The notes beneath the pieces were generated by a model. That model did not search any database and was not told the origin of the DNA. It was given only the letters and a program-made list of their open reading frames with translations. DNA of 16,950 nucleotides from Methanosarcinales archaeon (GTDB lineage Archaea > Halobacteriota > Methanosarcinia > Methanotrichales > Methanotrichaceae), in contig JAAEEW010000060.1 of assembly GCA_013415595.1 (NCBI GenBank), positions 1-16,950 on the forward strand, read 5' to 3'. Position 1 is the stretch's first letter. Every line of letters begins with the position of its first letter. Positions 6,243 through 13,426 of the stretch are shown in pieces. The translations under genes were made by a program, and so were the position numbers.

Positions 6243-7199
6243 TTAGCTGCGGTAGAGCACGAACTCATAAACCTCCTGCAGGGCCTCCCCGCTTCGCTTG
6301 CGGTCGTGGCGCTCCAGGCTTCTCTCCACCAGGGGCAGGTCGATGTGGGGGGCCACGGCCCTGACCAGGCCCTGGTCGCCTCCGATCACCGCATACTTCA
6401 GAACCGGCCGGTACTTCTCCAGCAGAGGCTTCAGCCGCTCCACCACCGCTTCGGCGTGGTTTCTCAGGTCCTCCTCCCGCAGGCGGCTGAACCTCTTCTG
6501 GGACCAGCCCCCTTTGGAATGCTTCTCCTTCACCTGGCTCATGACGGACTCCTGCTCCTCGAAGGAGTCCTGGCCCAGCGCCACTCCCAGCAGAGAATCG
6601 CCGGCGTGCAGGGAGGCGATCAGGGCTGGGGTCTCGGTCATCTCCCGCATCAGACCCAGATCGAAGCTCTCCCCCCTCTGCAAGACGTTCTTCTCCACGG
6701 GAAAGGGGGGGATGAGGACCATGGTGAAGAGCTCAGGGCTGTGCAGGATGATGTAGCCCCTGGGGGAGCGGATGGAGCGGATGAAGGCCTCCACTCCTGG
6801 GGGCATCTCCTCTTCCCCTTTCCCGGTCAGGTAGCCGGTCAGCAGATCTCCCAGAGGGGAGCGGCAGGCCTCCAGCCTCTTGAAGAGCCTCTTGCAGTCC
6901 TGGGTTCCCAGGGGCTGCCCCGGCAATGGAGAGGCGGCCTTCAGCTTCTCATCTTCTTCCTCTTCCCGCCTGAGAGACGACAGCCTGGCTTGAGCGTCGT
7001 TCAGGGCGGTCCTGGCCTCCTGATAGGAGGAAGAGAGCTTCCTGATCTTCTCCTCCCGCCGCTCCAGGGCTTTCAGGGCCTCCTCCTTCTCGCCCTCCAG
7101 GGAAGAGACCCGGGCCTCCAGCTCCCTGATCTGCTCCTCGCACTTTTTCTTGCCGAAGAGATCCAAAACCAACACTTCCCCTCTCTGATGGGAATTCAT
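6243..7199 (-). CDS. Vms1/VLRF1-type peptidyl-tRNA hydrolase (ribosome quality control)
   Basis: The 318-residue protein has an N-terminal coiled coil (about 20-87, very rich in Glu, Lys and Arg) followed by an eRF1-like release domain. The diagnostic piece is KEKHSKGGWSQKRFSR at about 224-239: the GGxSQ loop with Q234 corresponds to the catalytic Gln of Vms1/ANKZF1, which cleaves nascent peptide from tRNA on stalled large ribosomal subunits. Family knowledge gives the activity; the motif is what I see. No zinc finger, ankyrin or VCP-binding part of the eukaryotic proteins is present, as in other archaeal members. It is cytosolic and probably ribosome-bound. I chose ATG 7199. TTG 7220 lies upstream, and TTG/GTG starts near 7166-7175 follow an AGAGGGG sequence and are also possible. 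It probably heads an operon with the LRV gene. Confidence 0.85.
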   Translation of the reverse strand: MNSHQRGEVLVLDLFGKKKCEEQIRELEARVSSLEGEKEEALKALERREEKIRKLSSSYQEARTALNDAQARLSSLRREEEEDEKLKAASPLPGQPLGTQDCKRLFKRLEACRSPLGDLLTGYLTGKGEEEMPPGVEAFIRSIRSPRGYIILHSPELFTMVLIPPFPVEKNVLQRGESFDLGLMREMTETPALIASLHAGDSLLGVALGQDSFEEQESVMSQVKEKHSKGGWSQKRFSRLREEDLRNHAEAVVERLKPLLEKYRPVLKYAVIGGDQGLVRAVAPHIDLPLVERSLERHDRKRSGEALQEVYEFVLYRS

Positions 7200-7229
7200 G
7201 GCATAAGATCTTCTCCCCAAAAACTATAA

Positions 7230-7250
7230 GAGTTATTAATTACAATTTGA
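7230..7250. promoter_or_regulatory. Shared divergent promoter region
   Basis: TTATTAATTA (7233-7242) is TATA-like on both strands. On the plus strand it would start transcription near 7264, ahead of the TPR gene (start 7293, ribosome-binding GGGAGG at 7280-7285). On the minus strand it would start near 7211, just before ATG 7199 of the Vms1-like gene. The only AT-rich block between the two genes is this one. Confidence 0.5.
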
Positions 7251-7292
7251 GTAACAGGGAGAAAAAATTAGGTCTGCAAGGGAGGCGATGGA

Positions 7293-8012
7293 ATGCTCAA
7301 CAAGGGACTAGGCTATCTGGAGGCCAAATCCTACCAGGAGGCCCTCTCCTGTTTCGAGAAGGCCATAGAGGCCGACCCGCTGGACAATGAGGCCTGGAAC
7401 GGAAAGGGCTACGTGCTGGTCATACTGGGAAGGGACGGCGAGGCCCTGAAATGCTATGCCCGGGCGGTGGAGATAGATCCTTCGTCAGCTCTCTCCTGGT
7501 ACAACAAGGCCAACGCCCTCTCCAGGCTGGAGCGCTACCAGGAGGCGGCCGTCTGCTACAGCCGGGCCCTGGAGCACGACCCCCTCTGCCATGCCTCCTG
7601 GCTGAACAGGGGCCTGGCCCTGGACGCCCTGGAACGAGGGGAGGAGGCCCAGGAATGCTACGACGCCGCCTTGAAGATCCTGCCAGGCGACGCCACTACC
7701 TGGATAAACAAGGGCGCGTCTCTGTCCCTGCTGGGCCGCTATGAACAGGCCGTGGAATGCTTCGACCGGGCGGTGCTCCTGCAGGCCCAGTCACTGAAGG
7801 CCTGGGTGAACCGGGGCTCGGCCATGGCCCACCTGGGGAGGCTCAAAGAGGCTCTGAGCTGCTTTAACCGGGCCATCGAGATCTCGCCTCGCTGCCCCAT
7901 GGCCTGGGCCAACCGCAGCGAGATTCTCAGGAGAATGAACAGGCACGACGAGGCCTTTCACGCCTTCGTGAGAGCCAGGGAGCTCGGGCTCGTACTGTCG
8001 TCAGAAGAATGA
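7293..8012 (+). CDS. TPR-repeat protein, seven repeats
   Basis: The 239-residue product is built of seven consecutive 34-residue tetratricopeptide repeats from residue 1 to about 232. Repeats 2-7 start with W at the usual position (WNGKG, WYNKA, WLNRG, WINKG, WVNRG, WANRS). Repeats 1-6 carry a Cys in helix B (SCFEKA, KCYARA, VCYSRA, ECYDAA, ECFDRA, SCFNRA), a frequent pattern in methanogen TPR proteins. No signal peptide or membrane segment is seen, so it is a cytosolic scaffold with unknown partner. ATG 7293 is chosen for the GGGAGG sequence 7 bases upstream. It is transcribed away from the Vms1-like gene and ends two bases before the opposing tRNA-Arg gene. Confidence 0.9.
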   Translation: MLNKGLGYLEAKSYQEALSCFEKAIEADPLDNEAWNGKGYVLVILGRDGEALKCYARAVEIDPSSALSWYNKANALSRLERYQEAAVCYSRALEHDPLCHASWLNRGLALDALERGEEAQECYDAALKILPGDATTWINKGASLSLLGRYEQAVECFDRAVLLQAQSLKAWVNRGSAMAHLGRLKEALSCFNRAIEISPRCPMAWANRSEILRRMNRHDEAFHAFVRARELGLVLSSEE

Positions 8013-8014
8013 AG

Positions 8015-8101
8015 CGGACTCGCTGGGAATCGAACCCAGGTCAGCGGGTGTCTTCGAAAACTCTCCGAAGCCCGCTAGGATATCCTCTACCCTACGAGCC
8101 C
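8015..8101 (-). tRNA. tRNA-Arg (TCG), intron-containing
   Basis: On the minus strand GGGCTCG (8101-8095) pairs with CGAGTCC (8022-8016), with discriminator G at 8015. The T arm is CTGGG-TTCGATT-CCCAG. The anticodon stem GCGGG/CCCGC holds C-T-TCG-G, then a 15-nt intron, then A38. The mature RNA is 72 nt with no encoded CCA. The anticodon TCG reads CGN arginine codons. Confidence 0.9.
8051..8065 (-). other. Intron of tRNA-Arg, 15 nt
   Basis: The sequence AGAGTTTTCGAAGAC lies between positions 37 and 38. CTTC of the anticodon loop pairs with GAAG in the intron, leaving three-base bulges G36-G37-A and A-C-A38. Only GA/TC remains to close the inner hairpin. This is close to the smallest structure that still gives a bulge-helix-bulge. 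Confidence 0.8.
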
Positions 8102-8126
8102 AACAGGGCACCACTCTCTTCTCCCC

Positions 8127-8142
8127 TGGTATTAACCTTTCC
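8127..8142 (-). promoter_or_regulatory. Candidate promoter of tRNA-Arg
   Basis: On the minus strand AAAGGTTAATACCAGG gives an A-rich BRE-like part and a TATA-like TTAATAC about 30 bases upstream of the tRNA 5' end at 8101. The call rests on position and composition. Confidence 0.4.
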
Positions 8143-8194
8143 AGAGACGCCGCCGCCGACGCAAAGCCTGCCAAGTGTTAGCAAGGACCGCGCC

Positions 8195-8222
8195 ACAAAT
8201 AAATCTATCTTAAATTATTCGT
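8195..8222 (+). promoter_or_regulatory. Candidate promoter of the NuoEFG/NfnA operon
   Basis: The 196 bases between tRNA-Arg and the first operon gene contain an AT-rich block, with ATAAATC and CTTAAATTATT as TATA candidates. A second candidate, ATTAATGTA, lies at 8267-8275. The gene start is set by GAGG at 8289-8292, 5 bases before ATG 8298. I cannot choose between the TATA candidates from sequence alone. Confidence 0.4.
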
Positions 8223-8297
8223 CAGGAGAGCCTCCCGCAGAAGTATCTTCCCAGAATGACAGATAGATTAATGTAACATCAGCAAATAGAGGAAATC

Positions 8298-8777
8298 ATG
8301 GCACAGCTTCACTTTGATGCGGTGGAGATGGTCCAGAAGGCGCTGGAGAACCTGGATAACGACCGGGGTGCGCTGATTCCTCTGCTCCAGAGCGTCCAGG
8401 CCGAACTGGGCTACATTTCTCCCCAGGCTGTGTCTGCCATCGCCGATGCGCTGGGAGTTGCTGAGAGCCACGTCTACGGGGCAGCCACCTTTTATTCGGA
8501 ATTTCACCTCAACATTCCCGGCCAGAACTGCATAAAGGTCTGCATGGGGACCTCCTGCTACCTGAGCGGCGGGCCCAGCATCCTGGAGCGCCTGACCAGG
8601 TCGCTGGGCATAAAGCCGGGCCAGACCTCCAGAGACGGCAAGTTCAGCCTGGAGCGAGTGGCCTGTCTGGGATGCTGCTCTCGCTCCCCGGTAATCCAGG
8701 TAAACGACCTGGTTTACGGGAACCTATCACCGTCAGATGTAGACCAGATCCTCACCGAGATTGAAGAGAGAGCATGA
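8298..8777 (+). CDS. NuoE/HydC-like [2Fe-2S] subunit of a NAD(P)H-linked oxidoreductase
   Basis: This 159-residue protein has the two-part 24-kDa subunit plan: an N-terminal helical domain (1-75, including LIPLLQSVQAELGYIS and VYGAATFYSEF) and a thioredoxin-like [2Fe-2S] domain. The ligand pattern C-x4-C ... C-x3-C is intact (C82, C87, C123, C127; CMGTSC and CLGCC). In complex I it carries cluster N1a next to the FMN subunit; in HydABC-type enzymes it sits beside the bifurcating flavin. Here it is the first gene of the operon. Its stop overlaps the NuoF-like start by ATGA at 8774-8777, so the two are probably made in fixed ratio. The family call is sure; the exact enzyme is inferred from the neighbours. 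Confidence 0.93.
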   Translation: MAQLHFDAVEMVQKALENLDNDRGALIPLLQSVQAELGYISPQAVSAIADALGVAESHVYGAATFYSEFHLNIPGQNCIKVCMGTSCYLSGGPSILERLTRSLGIKPGQTSRDGKFSLERVACLGCCSRSPVIQVNDLVYGNLSPSDVDQILTEIEERA

Positions 8778-10744
8778 GGCGTTTGAAGGACATCCAGGAC
8801 CTGAAGGTGGCCCGGGAAAGGGCAGCAGACTCCTGGGAGGAGCTGTGCCGGGGCCCTAGATCACTGGTCTGCGTGGGCATGGCCACCTGCGGGATATCGG
8901 CCCTGGCCAAAGAGACGGAATCGATTTTGAGAGAGACCCTCGCCGAGAAGGGCATAGACGCCCGGCTGATGCAGGTGGGATGTCTCGGCCTCTGTTACGC
9001 CGAGCCCCTGGTCTACATCCGCCAGCCTCCCGGCGAGCTGATCTGCTACGGCCGGGCCACTCCAGGGGTCGCCCGGGAGCTGGCCCTGCGAGCCTTCGGT
9101 GGCCAGGGCTGGCCGGAGCGGGCCCTGGGCGTCCTGGACATGATGGGACCCACAGTCCAGTCGGCCCAGCCGGCCCCGGCGGATCTGCAGGCTGCCGGGG
9201 GCCCGCCCTCCATCTGGGATCATCCCATGATGAAATCCCAGGTGAGAATCGCTCTTTCCAACTGCGGCATAATCGATCCCCAGGACGTGGGCCACTACCT
9301 GGCCCGGGGAGGCTACCAGGGCCTGGAGAAGGCCTTCTCCCTCTCCCCGGAGGCCATCATCCAGGAGGTCAAGGTCTCCGGGCTGCGGGGGCGGGGTGGC
9401 GCCGGATTTCCCACCGGCGTGAAGTGGGAGTTTTGCAAAAACGCCCCCGGCGACGAGAAGTACCTGATCTGCAACGCCGACGAGGGCGACCCGGGGGCCT
9501 TCATGGACCGTTCCATCCTGGAGGGCGATCCCCACTCGGTGATCGAGGGGATGCTCATCGCCGCCCGGGCCATGGGCTCCACGGAGGGGTTCATCTACTG
9601 CCGGGCGGAGTACCCCCTGGCCCTGAAGCGGCTGGAGGTGGCCCTGGGCCAGGCCCGGGAGGCCGGACTTCTGGGGGAGGACATCCTGGGCGCGGGCATG
9701 GACTTCGACATCCACATCAAGCAGGGGGCCGGAGCCTTCGTCTGCGGCGAGGAGACGGCGCTCATGGCCTCCATCGAGGGGCGGAGGGGGATGCCCCGCA
9801 CCCGGCCGCCCTTCCCCGCCAACTCCGGTCTGTGGGGCCAGCCCACCAACATCAACAACGTGGAGACCCTGGCCAACCTGCACACCATTCTGGAGAGGGG
9901 CGGCCAGTGGTACCAGTCCTACGGGACCGGCCGCAGCCGGGGGACCAAGACCCTCTCCCTGGCCGGAGCCATCAAGCGGACCGGCCTGGTGGAGGTGCCC
10001 ATGGGCATCTCCCTGCAGGAGATCGTCCACGGCATCGGGGGCGGGATCCTGGGGGACCGGGCCTGCAAGGGTGTACTCACCGGCGGCCCCTCCGGAGGCT
10101 GCATCCCCGGAACGCGCCTGGACGTGCCGGTGGACTACGAGGCCCTGGCGGAGATGGGATCCATCGTGGGGTCAGGGAGCATGATCGTCCTGGACGACGG
10201 GGCCTGCATGGTCGACCTGGCCCGGTTCTTCCTGGCCTTCATCCAGATGGAGTCCTGCGGCAAGTGTACCCCCTGCCGAATCGGGACCAGGCAGATGCTG
10301 AACATCCTGGATAGAATAGCCGGGGGAGAGGCCGGGATGCAGGACCTGGACCGCCTGGAGAAATTGGCCACGGTGGTCAAGAACGGATCGCTCTGCGGCC
10401 TGGGCCAGACTGCCCCCAATCCGGTGCTGACCACCCTTCGACATTTCCGCAACGAGTATCTGGAGCACATCCAGAAGAAACGCTGCCCCTCAAAGGTCTG
10501 CCGGGGGCTGGTCTCCTTCCACATAGACCCGGAGATGTGCAAGGGGTGCGGGCTATGCCTGGATAGCTGTCCCGCCGGGGCCATCTCCGGCCAGTCCGGA
10601 GAGGTCCACGTCATCGACGAGGACCGGTGCATCCGCTGCGGAGCCTGCTTCCAGGCCTGTCCGGAGAAGTTCGGCGCCGTCTCCCGTCTCTCCGGGGCGG
10701 GCCACCTGATTCCCTGCGCCTGCGGCACCAGGAGGGATGATTGA
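8774..10744 (+). CDS. HydB-type NuoF: FMN/NAD(P)-binding iron-sulfur flavoprotein
   Basis: This 656-residue protein is longer than complex I NuoF (about 440) because of added domains. Residues 1-110 form a thioredoxin-like [2Fe-2S] domain (C33, C39, C70, C74). The NuoF core follows, with GRGGAGFPTG (206-215) and NADEGDPGAF (234-243) for FMN and NAD(P), then the N3-type [4Fe-4S] site ESCGKCTPC (C495, C498, C501) with C541. The C-terminus (about 585-632) is a 2x[4Fe-4S] ferredoxin (C589/592/595/599 and C619/622/625/629). It ends in an unusual PCACGTRRDD tail. The added N- and C-terminal clusters are typical of HydB in bifurcating hydrogenases and relatives, not of respiratory complex I. It should oxidise or reduce NAD(P)(H) at FMN and exchange electrons with its partners. 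It abuts the next gene with no gap (TGA then ATG). Confidence 0.93.
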   Translation: MRRLKDIQDLKVARERAADSWEELCRGPRSLVCVGMATCGISALAKETESILRETLAEKGIDARLMQVGCLGLCYAEPLVYIRQPPGELICYGRATPGVARELALRAFGGQGWPERALGVLDMMGPTVQSAQPAPADLQAAGGPPSIWDHPMMKSQVRIALSNCGIIDPQDVGHYLARGGYQGLEKAFSLSPEAIIQEVKVSGLRGRGGAGFPTGVKWEFCKNAPGDEKYLICNADEGDPGAFMDRSILEGDPHSVIEGMLIAARAMGSTEGFIYCRAEYPLALKRLEVALGQAREAGLLGEDILGAGMDFDIHIKQGAGAFVCGEETALMASIEGRRGMPRTRPPFPANSGLWGQPTNINNVETLANLHTILERGGQWYQSYGTGRSRGTKTLSLAGAIKRTGLVEVPMGISLQEIVHGIGGGILGDRACKGVLTGGPSGGCIPGTRLDVPVDYEALAEMGSIVGSGSMIVLDDGACMVDLARFFLAFIQMESCGKCTPCRIGTRQMLNILDRIAGGEAGMQDLDRLEKLATVVKNGSLCGLGQTAPNPVLTTLRHFRNEYLEHIQKKRCPSKVCRGLVSFHIDPEMCKGCGLCLDSCPAGAISGQSGEVHVIDEDRCIRCGACFQACPEKFGAVSRLSGAGHLIPCACGTRRDD

Positions 10745-13426
10745 ATGGTCTGGCTGCAGGTGGACGGCCGGGAGGTGGACGTAGAGCCGGGAACCACGGT
10801 CAAGGCCGCGGCAGAGCTGGCCGGGATCAGGATACCGGGGCTGTGCGACCATCCGGACCTTCCGCCCTACGGCGGCTGCCGGCTGTGCATCGTGGAGGTG
10901 GAGGGGATGAGAGGTTACCCCTCCTCCTGCACCCTGCCCGTCGGCGAGGGCATGAAGGTTCGGACCGACACTCCGGCGCTGAAGGACATGAGGCGGGAGA
11001 TCCTGGGGATGCTCCTCTCCGAGCACCCCAGCATCTGTCTCACCTGCCAGCGGGCCGGCCGCTGCGACCAGGTGCGGGCATCCCTGCGGAAGGTCCCCCA
11101 GACCATGGGCTGCCGCTACTGTCCTGCAGACGGCCGCTGCCAGCTCCAGGAGGTGGTGAAGATGGTGGGGCTGGACCAGGTGGAGAGCGCTGGCCCGGGA
11201 TCGGAGGAGGTGGTGAGAAGCCCCTTCTTCGACCGGGACCCGAACCTTTGCATCCTGTGCGGCCGGTGCGTCCGGGTCTGTCAGGAGGTGCGGGGGCTGG
11301 GGGCCATATCCTTCACCGGCCGGGGCCACGAGACGAAGGTGGGGACGGCCTTTGACAGGCCGCTGCAGGACGTAGGCTGCCGGTTTTGCGGGGCCTGTGT
11401 GGACTCCTGTCCCACCGGATCCCTGGAGGAGCGGGCCGGCCGCTGGGCAGGGCTTGCCGAGGGGCGGGTGGCCACGTTCTGCCCCTACTGCAGCGCCAAC
11501 TGCCCAATCGAGCTGGAGGTGAGAGAGGGAAGAATGCTCCGCTCCCGTCCCGGGGGCCAGAGCAGGCTATGCGTGCGGGGCCGGTTCGGCCTGGAGTTCG
11601 TGGGCCACCCCGACCGGCTGAAGAGCCCCCTGGTCAGAAAGGGCGGGCGGCTGGTGGAGGCATCCTGGGAGGAGGCCCTGCAGGCGGCGGCCCGGGGGCT
11701 TGAGGGCCTGGATGCAGCGATTGGCGGGAAAGGATCGCAGGCAGCGGAAAGGTCGGAAGCATGGCAAGCCCCGGAAAGGTCGGAAGCACTTCAGGCACCG
11801 GAAGGAGAGGAAGGGGGAGAAGGAGTGGAAGGAGGAGAAGGAGAGGAAGGTGGGGACGGTCCGGGTTTGGCGGTACTGGCCTCCGGCTGTCTGTCCAACG
11901 AAGCTCTGTTCCTGCTCTACAAATTCTGGCAGGCTCTTCCCGGCAAAACCCTGGCCTTCTCCGATCCAAAGCCCGCCATCGACTCCGGATTTGCCCTGCC
12001 CGAGGACCTGCCGGAGCGAACGGTGCTGGTGGTAGGGGACCTGGCGGCCGTCAATCCGGCCCTGGACCTGGAGCTTAGGGTGGGGTCAACAGGTCCCCGG
12101 ATCGTCGTCAGTGCCCTGCGCAACCTTCTGGCCAGGAAGGCCTCCGTCTGGGTCCGGCCGACGGCGGGAGCGGAAGCCCGGGCCCTGGAGGCCATGGCCA
12201 GAGCGATGATGGATGAGGGGCTGGCATCCCCAGGAGCCCGGACGGCCCGGGGCTGGGAGGAGTTTTCAGCCTCACTGGAGTCGGTGGACCGCCTGGCCGG
12301 GGAGTCCGGAGTGGCGGCGGAGGATGTGAGGGCCGCGGCATGGATGCTCTCCGGAGAGGACGCGGTGGTGGTGGTCGGTCCAGACTGTCCGGAAGAGACG
12401 GCCCGGGCGGCGGCCAACCTGGCCCTCCTGGCCGGGGCCAGTTTCTGCCCCCTGGTCAGGCACTGCAACTCCCGGGGAGTGGAGGCCATGAGGATGCTGC
12501 AGGGGGTGGTGGAGGCCCGGTCCTCCGGATCCGGGGACTATAATCAGCACCAGGACCCTCGCCGGGACAAAAACCGGAACACTTACCCGGACCTCCTGGA
12601 CCGCATCCCGGAGAAGATGAGGAGAGCCTACCTGGTGGGGGACAATCCCGCCGGGGCCAGGCCCGACCTGGCAAAGCGGCTCTCCGGCCTGGACTTCCTG
12701 GTGGTGCAGGACCTGTTCCTGACGGAGACAGCCGCCCTGGCCGACGTGGTATTGCCGGCGGCCAGCTTCGCCGAGATCGACGGCACCCTGACCGGCCAGC
12801 ATGGACTCCTGGGGATCAGGAGGGCAGTCCCTCCCCCGGGCCAGGCCAGGCCGGACTGGTGGATAGTCTCCCGGTTGGGCAGGGCTCTGGGGCTTCCCGG
12901 CCTGGAGGCCGACAACCAGGAGATGATCTTCCAGGAGATGGTCGCCGCTCTGCCTGGAAGCCGGAGGCAGGAGGAGCCCTCCTTCTTCAACCGGGGAGGG
13001 GACGAAGAGGGGGAGGTGCCGTCCAGGGAGCAGACGTCTGAGGGCTCTTCTAAGGACACTTCTGAGGGCACTTCTGAGACGTCTCTCGATGTCTCTTCCC
13101 ATAGGTCGTCTGAGAGATTGCTCTGGCTGGTGGTGGGGGAGAGCCTGTATCGATTCGACTCCGGGGCCAGGACGGGAAGGGTCTCCGACCTCCGGTACCT
13201 GACCAGGGAGCGGACAGTGTGGATTCATCCCCGGGACGCCTCGGCCCTGGAGATCCAGGATGGCGATCCGGTGAGGGTGGAGATGGAGGAAGGCAGCCTT
13301 CAGGCCAGGGCCCGCCACTCCAGGGACCTCTCCCTGGGAACGCTTCACATGTGGAGAGGCCCCCAGGTGGCGGCGGTCATGAAGGGACGGGCCGTGGCCC
13401 GGGCCAGGGTGATCAGATATGTATGA
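10745..13426 (+). CDS. NuoG/FdhA-like iron-sulfur subunit with degenerate molybdopterin domain
   Basis: The 893-residue protein holds, in order: a plant-type [2Fe-2S] domain (C34, C45, C48, C62); a His/Cys [4Fe-4S] site (H94, C98, C101, C107); an extra CRYCPADGRC motif (C123, C126, C132); a 2x[4Fe-4S] ferredoxin (C169/172/175/179 and C212/215/218/222); an N7-type [4Fe-4S] site (C246, C249, C253, C276); and a MopB core with C-terminal domain to 893. The Mo-ligating Cys/Sec region of formate dehydrogenases is missing, replaced by a short segment around AFSDPKPAIDSG. It is therefore more likely an electron conduit than a formate dehydrogenase. Two low-complexity inserts interrupt the MopB part (about 327-373 and 758-790). 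It overlaps the next gene by 8 bases. The substrate partner is not evident; ferredoxin is an inference. Confidence 0.88.
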   Translation: MVWLQVDGREVDVEPGTTVKAAAELAGIRIPGLCDHPDLPPYGGCRLCIVEVEGMRGYPSSCTLPVGEGMKVRTDTPALKDMRREILGMLLSEHPSICLTCQRAGRCDQVRASLRKVPQTMGCRYCPADGRCQLQEVVKMVGLDQVESAGPGSEEVVRSPFFDRDPNLCILCGRCVRVCQEVRGLGAISFTGRGHETKVGTAFDRPLQDVGCRFCGACVDSCPTGSLEERAGRWAGLAEGRVATFCPYCSANCPIELEVREGRMLRSRPGGQSRLCVRGRFGLEFVGHPDRLKSPLVRKGGRLVEASWEEALQAAARGLEGLDAAIGGKGSQAAERSEAWQAPERSEALQAPEGEEGGEGVEGGEGEEGGDGPGLAVLASGCLSNEALFLLYKFWQALPGKTLAFSDPKPAIDSGFALPEDLPERTVLVVGDLAAVNPALDLELRVGSTGPRIVVSALRNLLARKASVWVRPTAGAEARALEAMARAMMDEGLASPGARTARGWEEFSASLESVDRLAGESGVAAEDVRAAAWMLSGEDAVVVVGPDCPEETARAAANLALLAGASFCPLVRHCNSRGVEAMRMLQGVVEARSSGSGDYNQHQDPRRDKNRNTYPDLLDRIPEKMRRAYLVGDNPAGARPDLAKRLSGLDFLVVQDLFLTETAALADVVLPAASFAEIDGTLTGQHGLLGIRRAVPPPGQARPDWWIVSRLGRALGLPGLEADNQEMIFQEMVAALPGSRRQEEPSFFNRGGDEEGEVPSREQTSEGSSKDTSEGTSETSLDVSSHRSSERLLWLVVGESLYRFDSGARTGRVSDLRYLTRERTVWIHPRDASALEIQDGDPVRVEMEEGSLQARARHSRDLSLGTLHMWRGPQVAAVMKGRAVARARVIRYV
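11725..11862 (+). repeat. 27-bp tandem repeat and purine tract inside the NuoG-like gene
   Basis: GGAAAGGTCGGAAGCA occurs twice, 27 bases apart, and a third partial unit begins with CCGGAAGG; the protein reads AERSEAWQA, PERSEALQA, PEGEE. It is followed by about 55 bases of nearly pure G and A on the coding strand, encoding Glu/Gly repeats. The frame is kept throughout, so the insert appears tolerated as a flexible loop. Confidence 0.85.
13024..13112 (+). repeat. Ser/Thr/Glu low-complexity insert in the NuoG-like gene
   Basis: TCTGAGGGC-like units recur (TCTGAGGGCTCTTCTAAGG, ACTTCTGAGGGC, ACTTCTGAGACG), encoding TSEGSS, TSEGTS and related Ser/Thr-rich residues. The stretch lies just before the C-terminal molybdopterin-like domain and looks like an unstructured linker. 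Its T content is higher than its surroundings. Confidence 0.7.

Noticed and set aside
5340..7229. A 629-codon open frame on the plus strand opposite the LRV and Vms1-like genes
   Set aside because: Its translation is low-complexity His/Gly/Leu/Pro-rich sequence and merely mirrors the GC-rich minus-strand genes, whose repeats and GGWSQ motif are clear.
8009..8266. An 85-codon plus-strand frame after the TPR gene
   Set aside because: It is the antisense of tRNA-Arg plus intergenic DNA.
8980..10314. A 444-codon frame inside the NuoF-like gene on the same strand
   Set aside because: It is Arg/Gly/Pro-rich and has no motif; the overlapping NuoF frame has all expected cluster and FMN motifs.
10745..13426. 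Annotation as catalytic formate dehydrogenase alpha subunit
   Set aside because: The Mo-ligating Cys/Sec region is absent, no FdhB-type or F420-binding partner is encoded here, and the neighbours are NuoE, NuoF and NfnA types.
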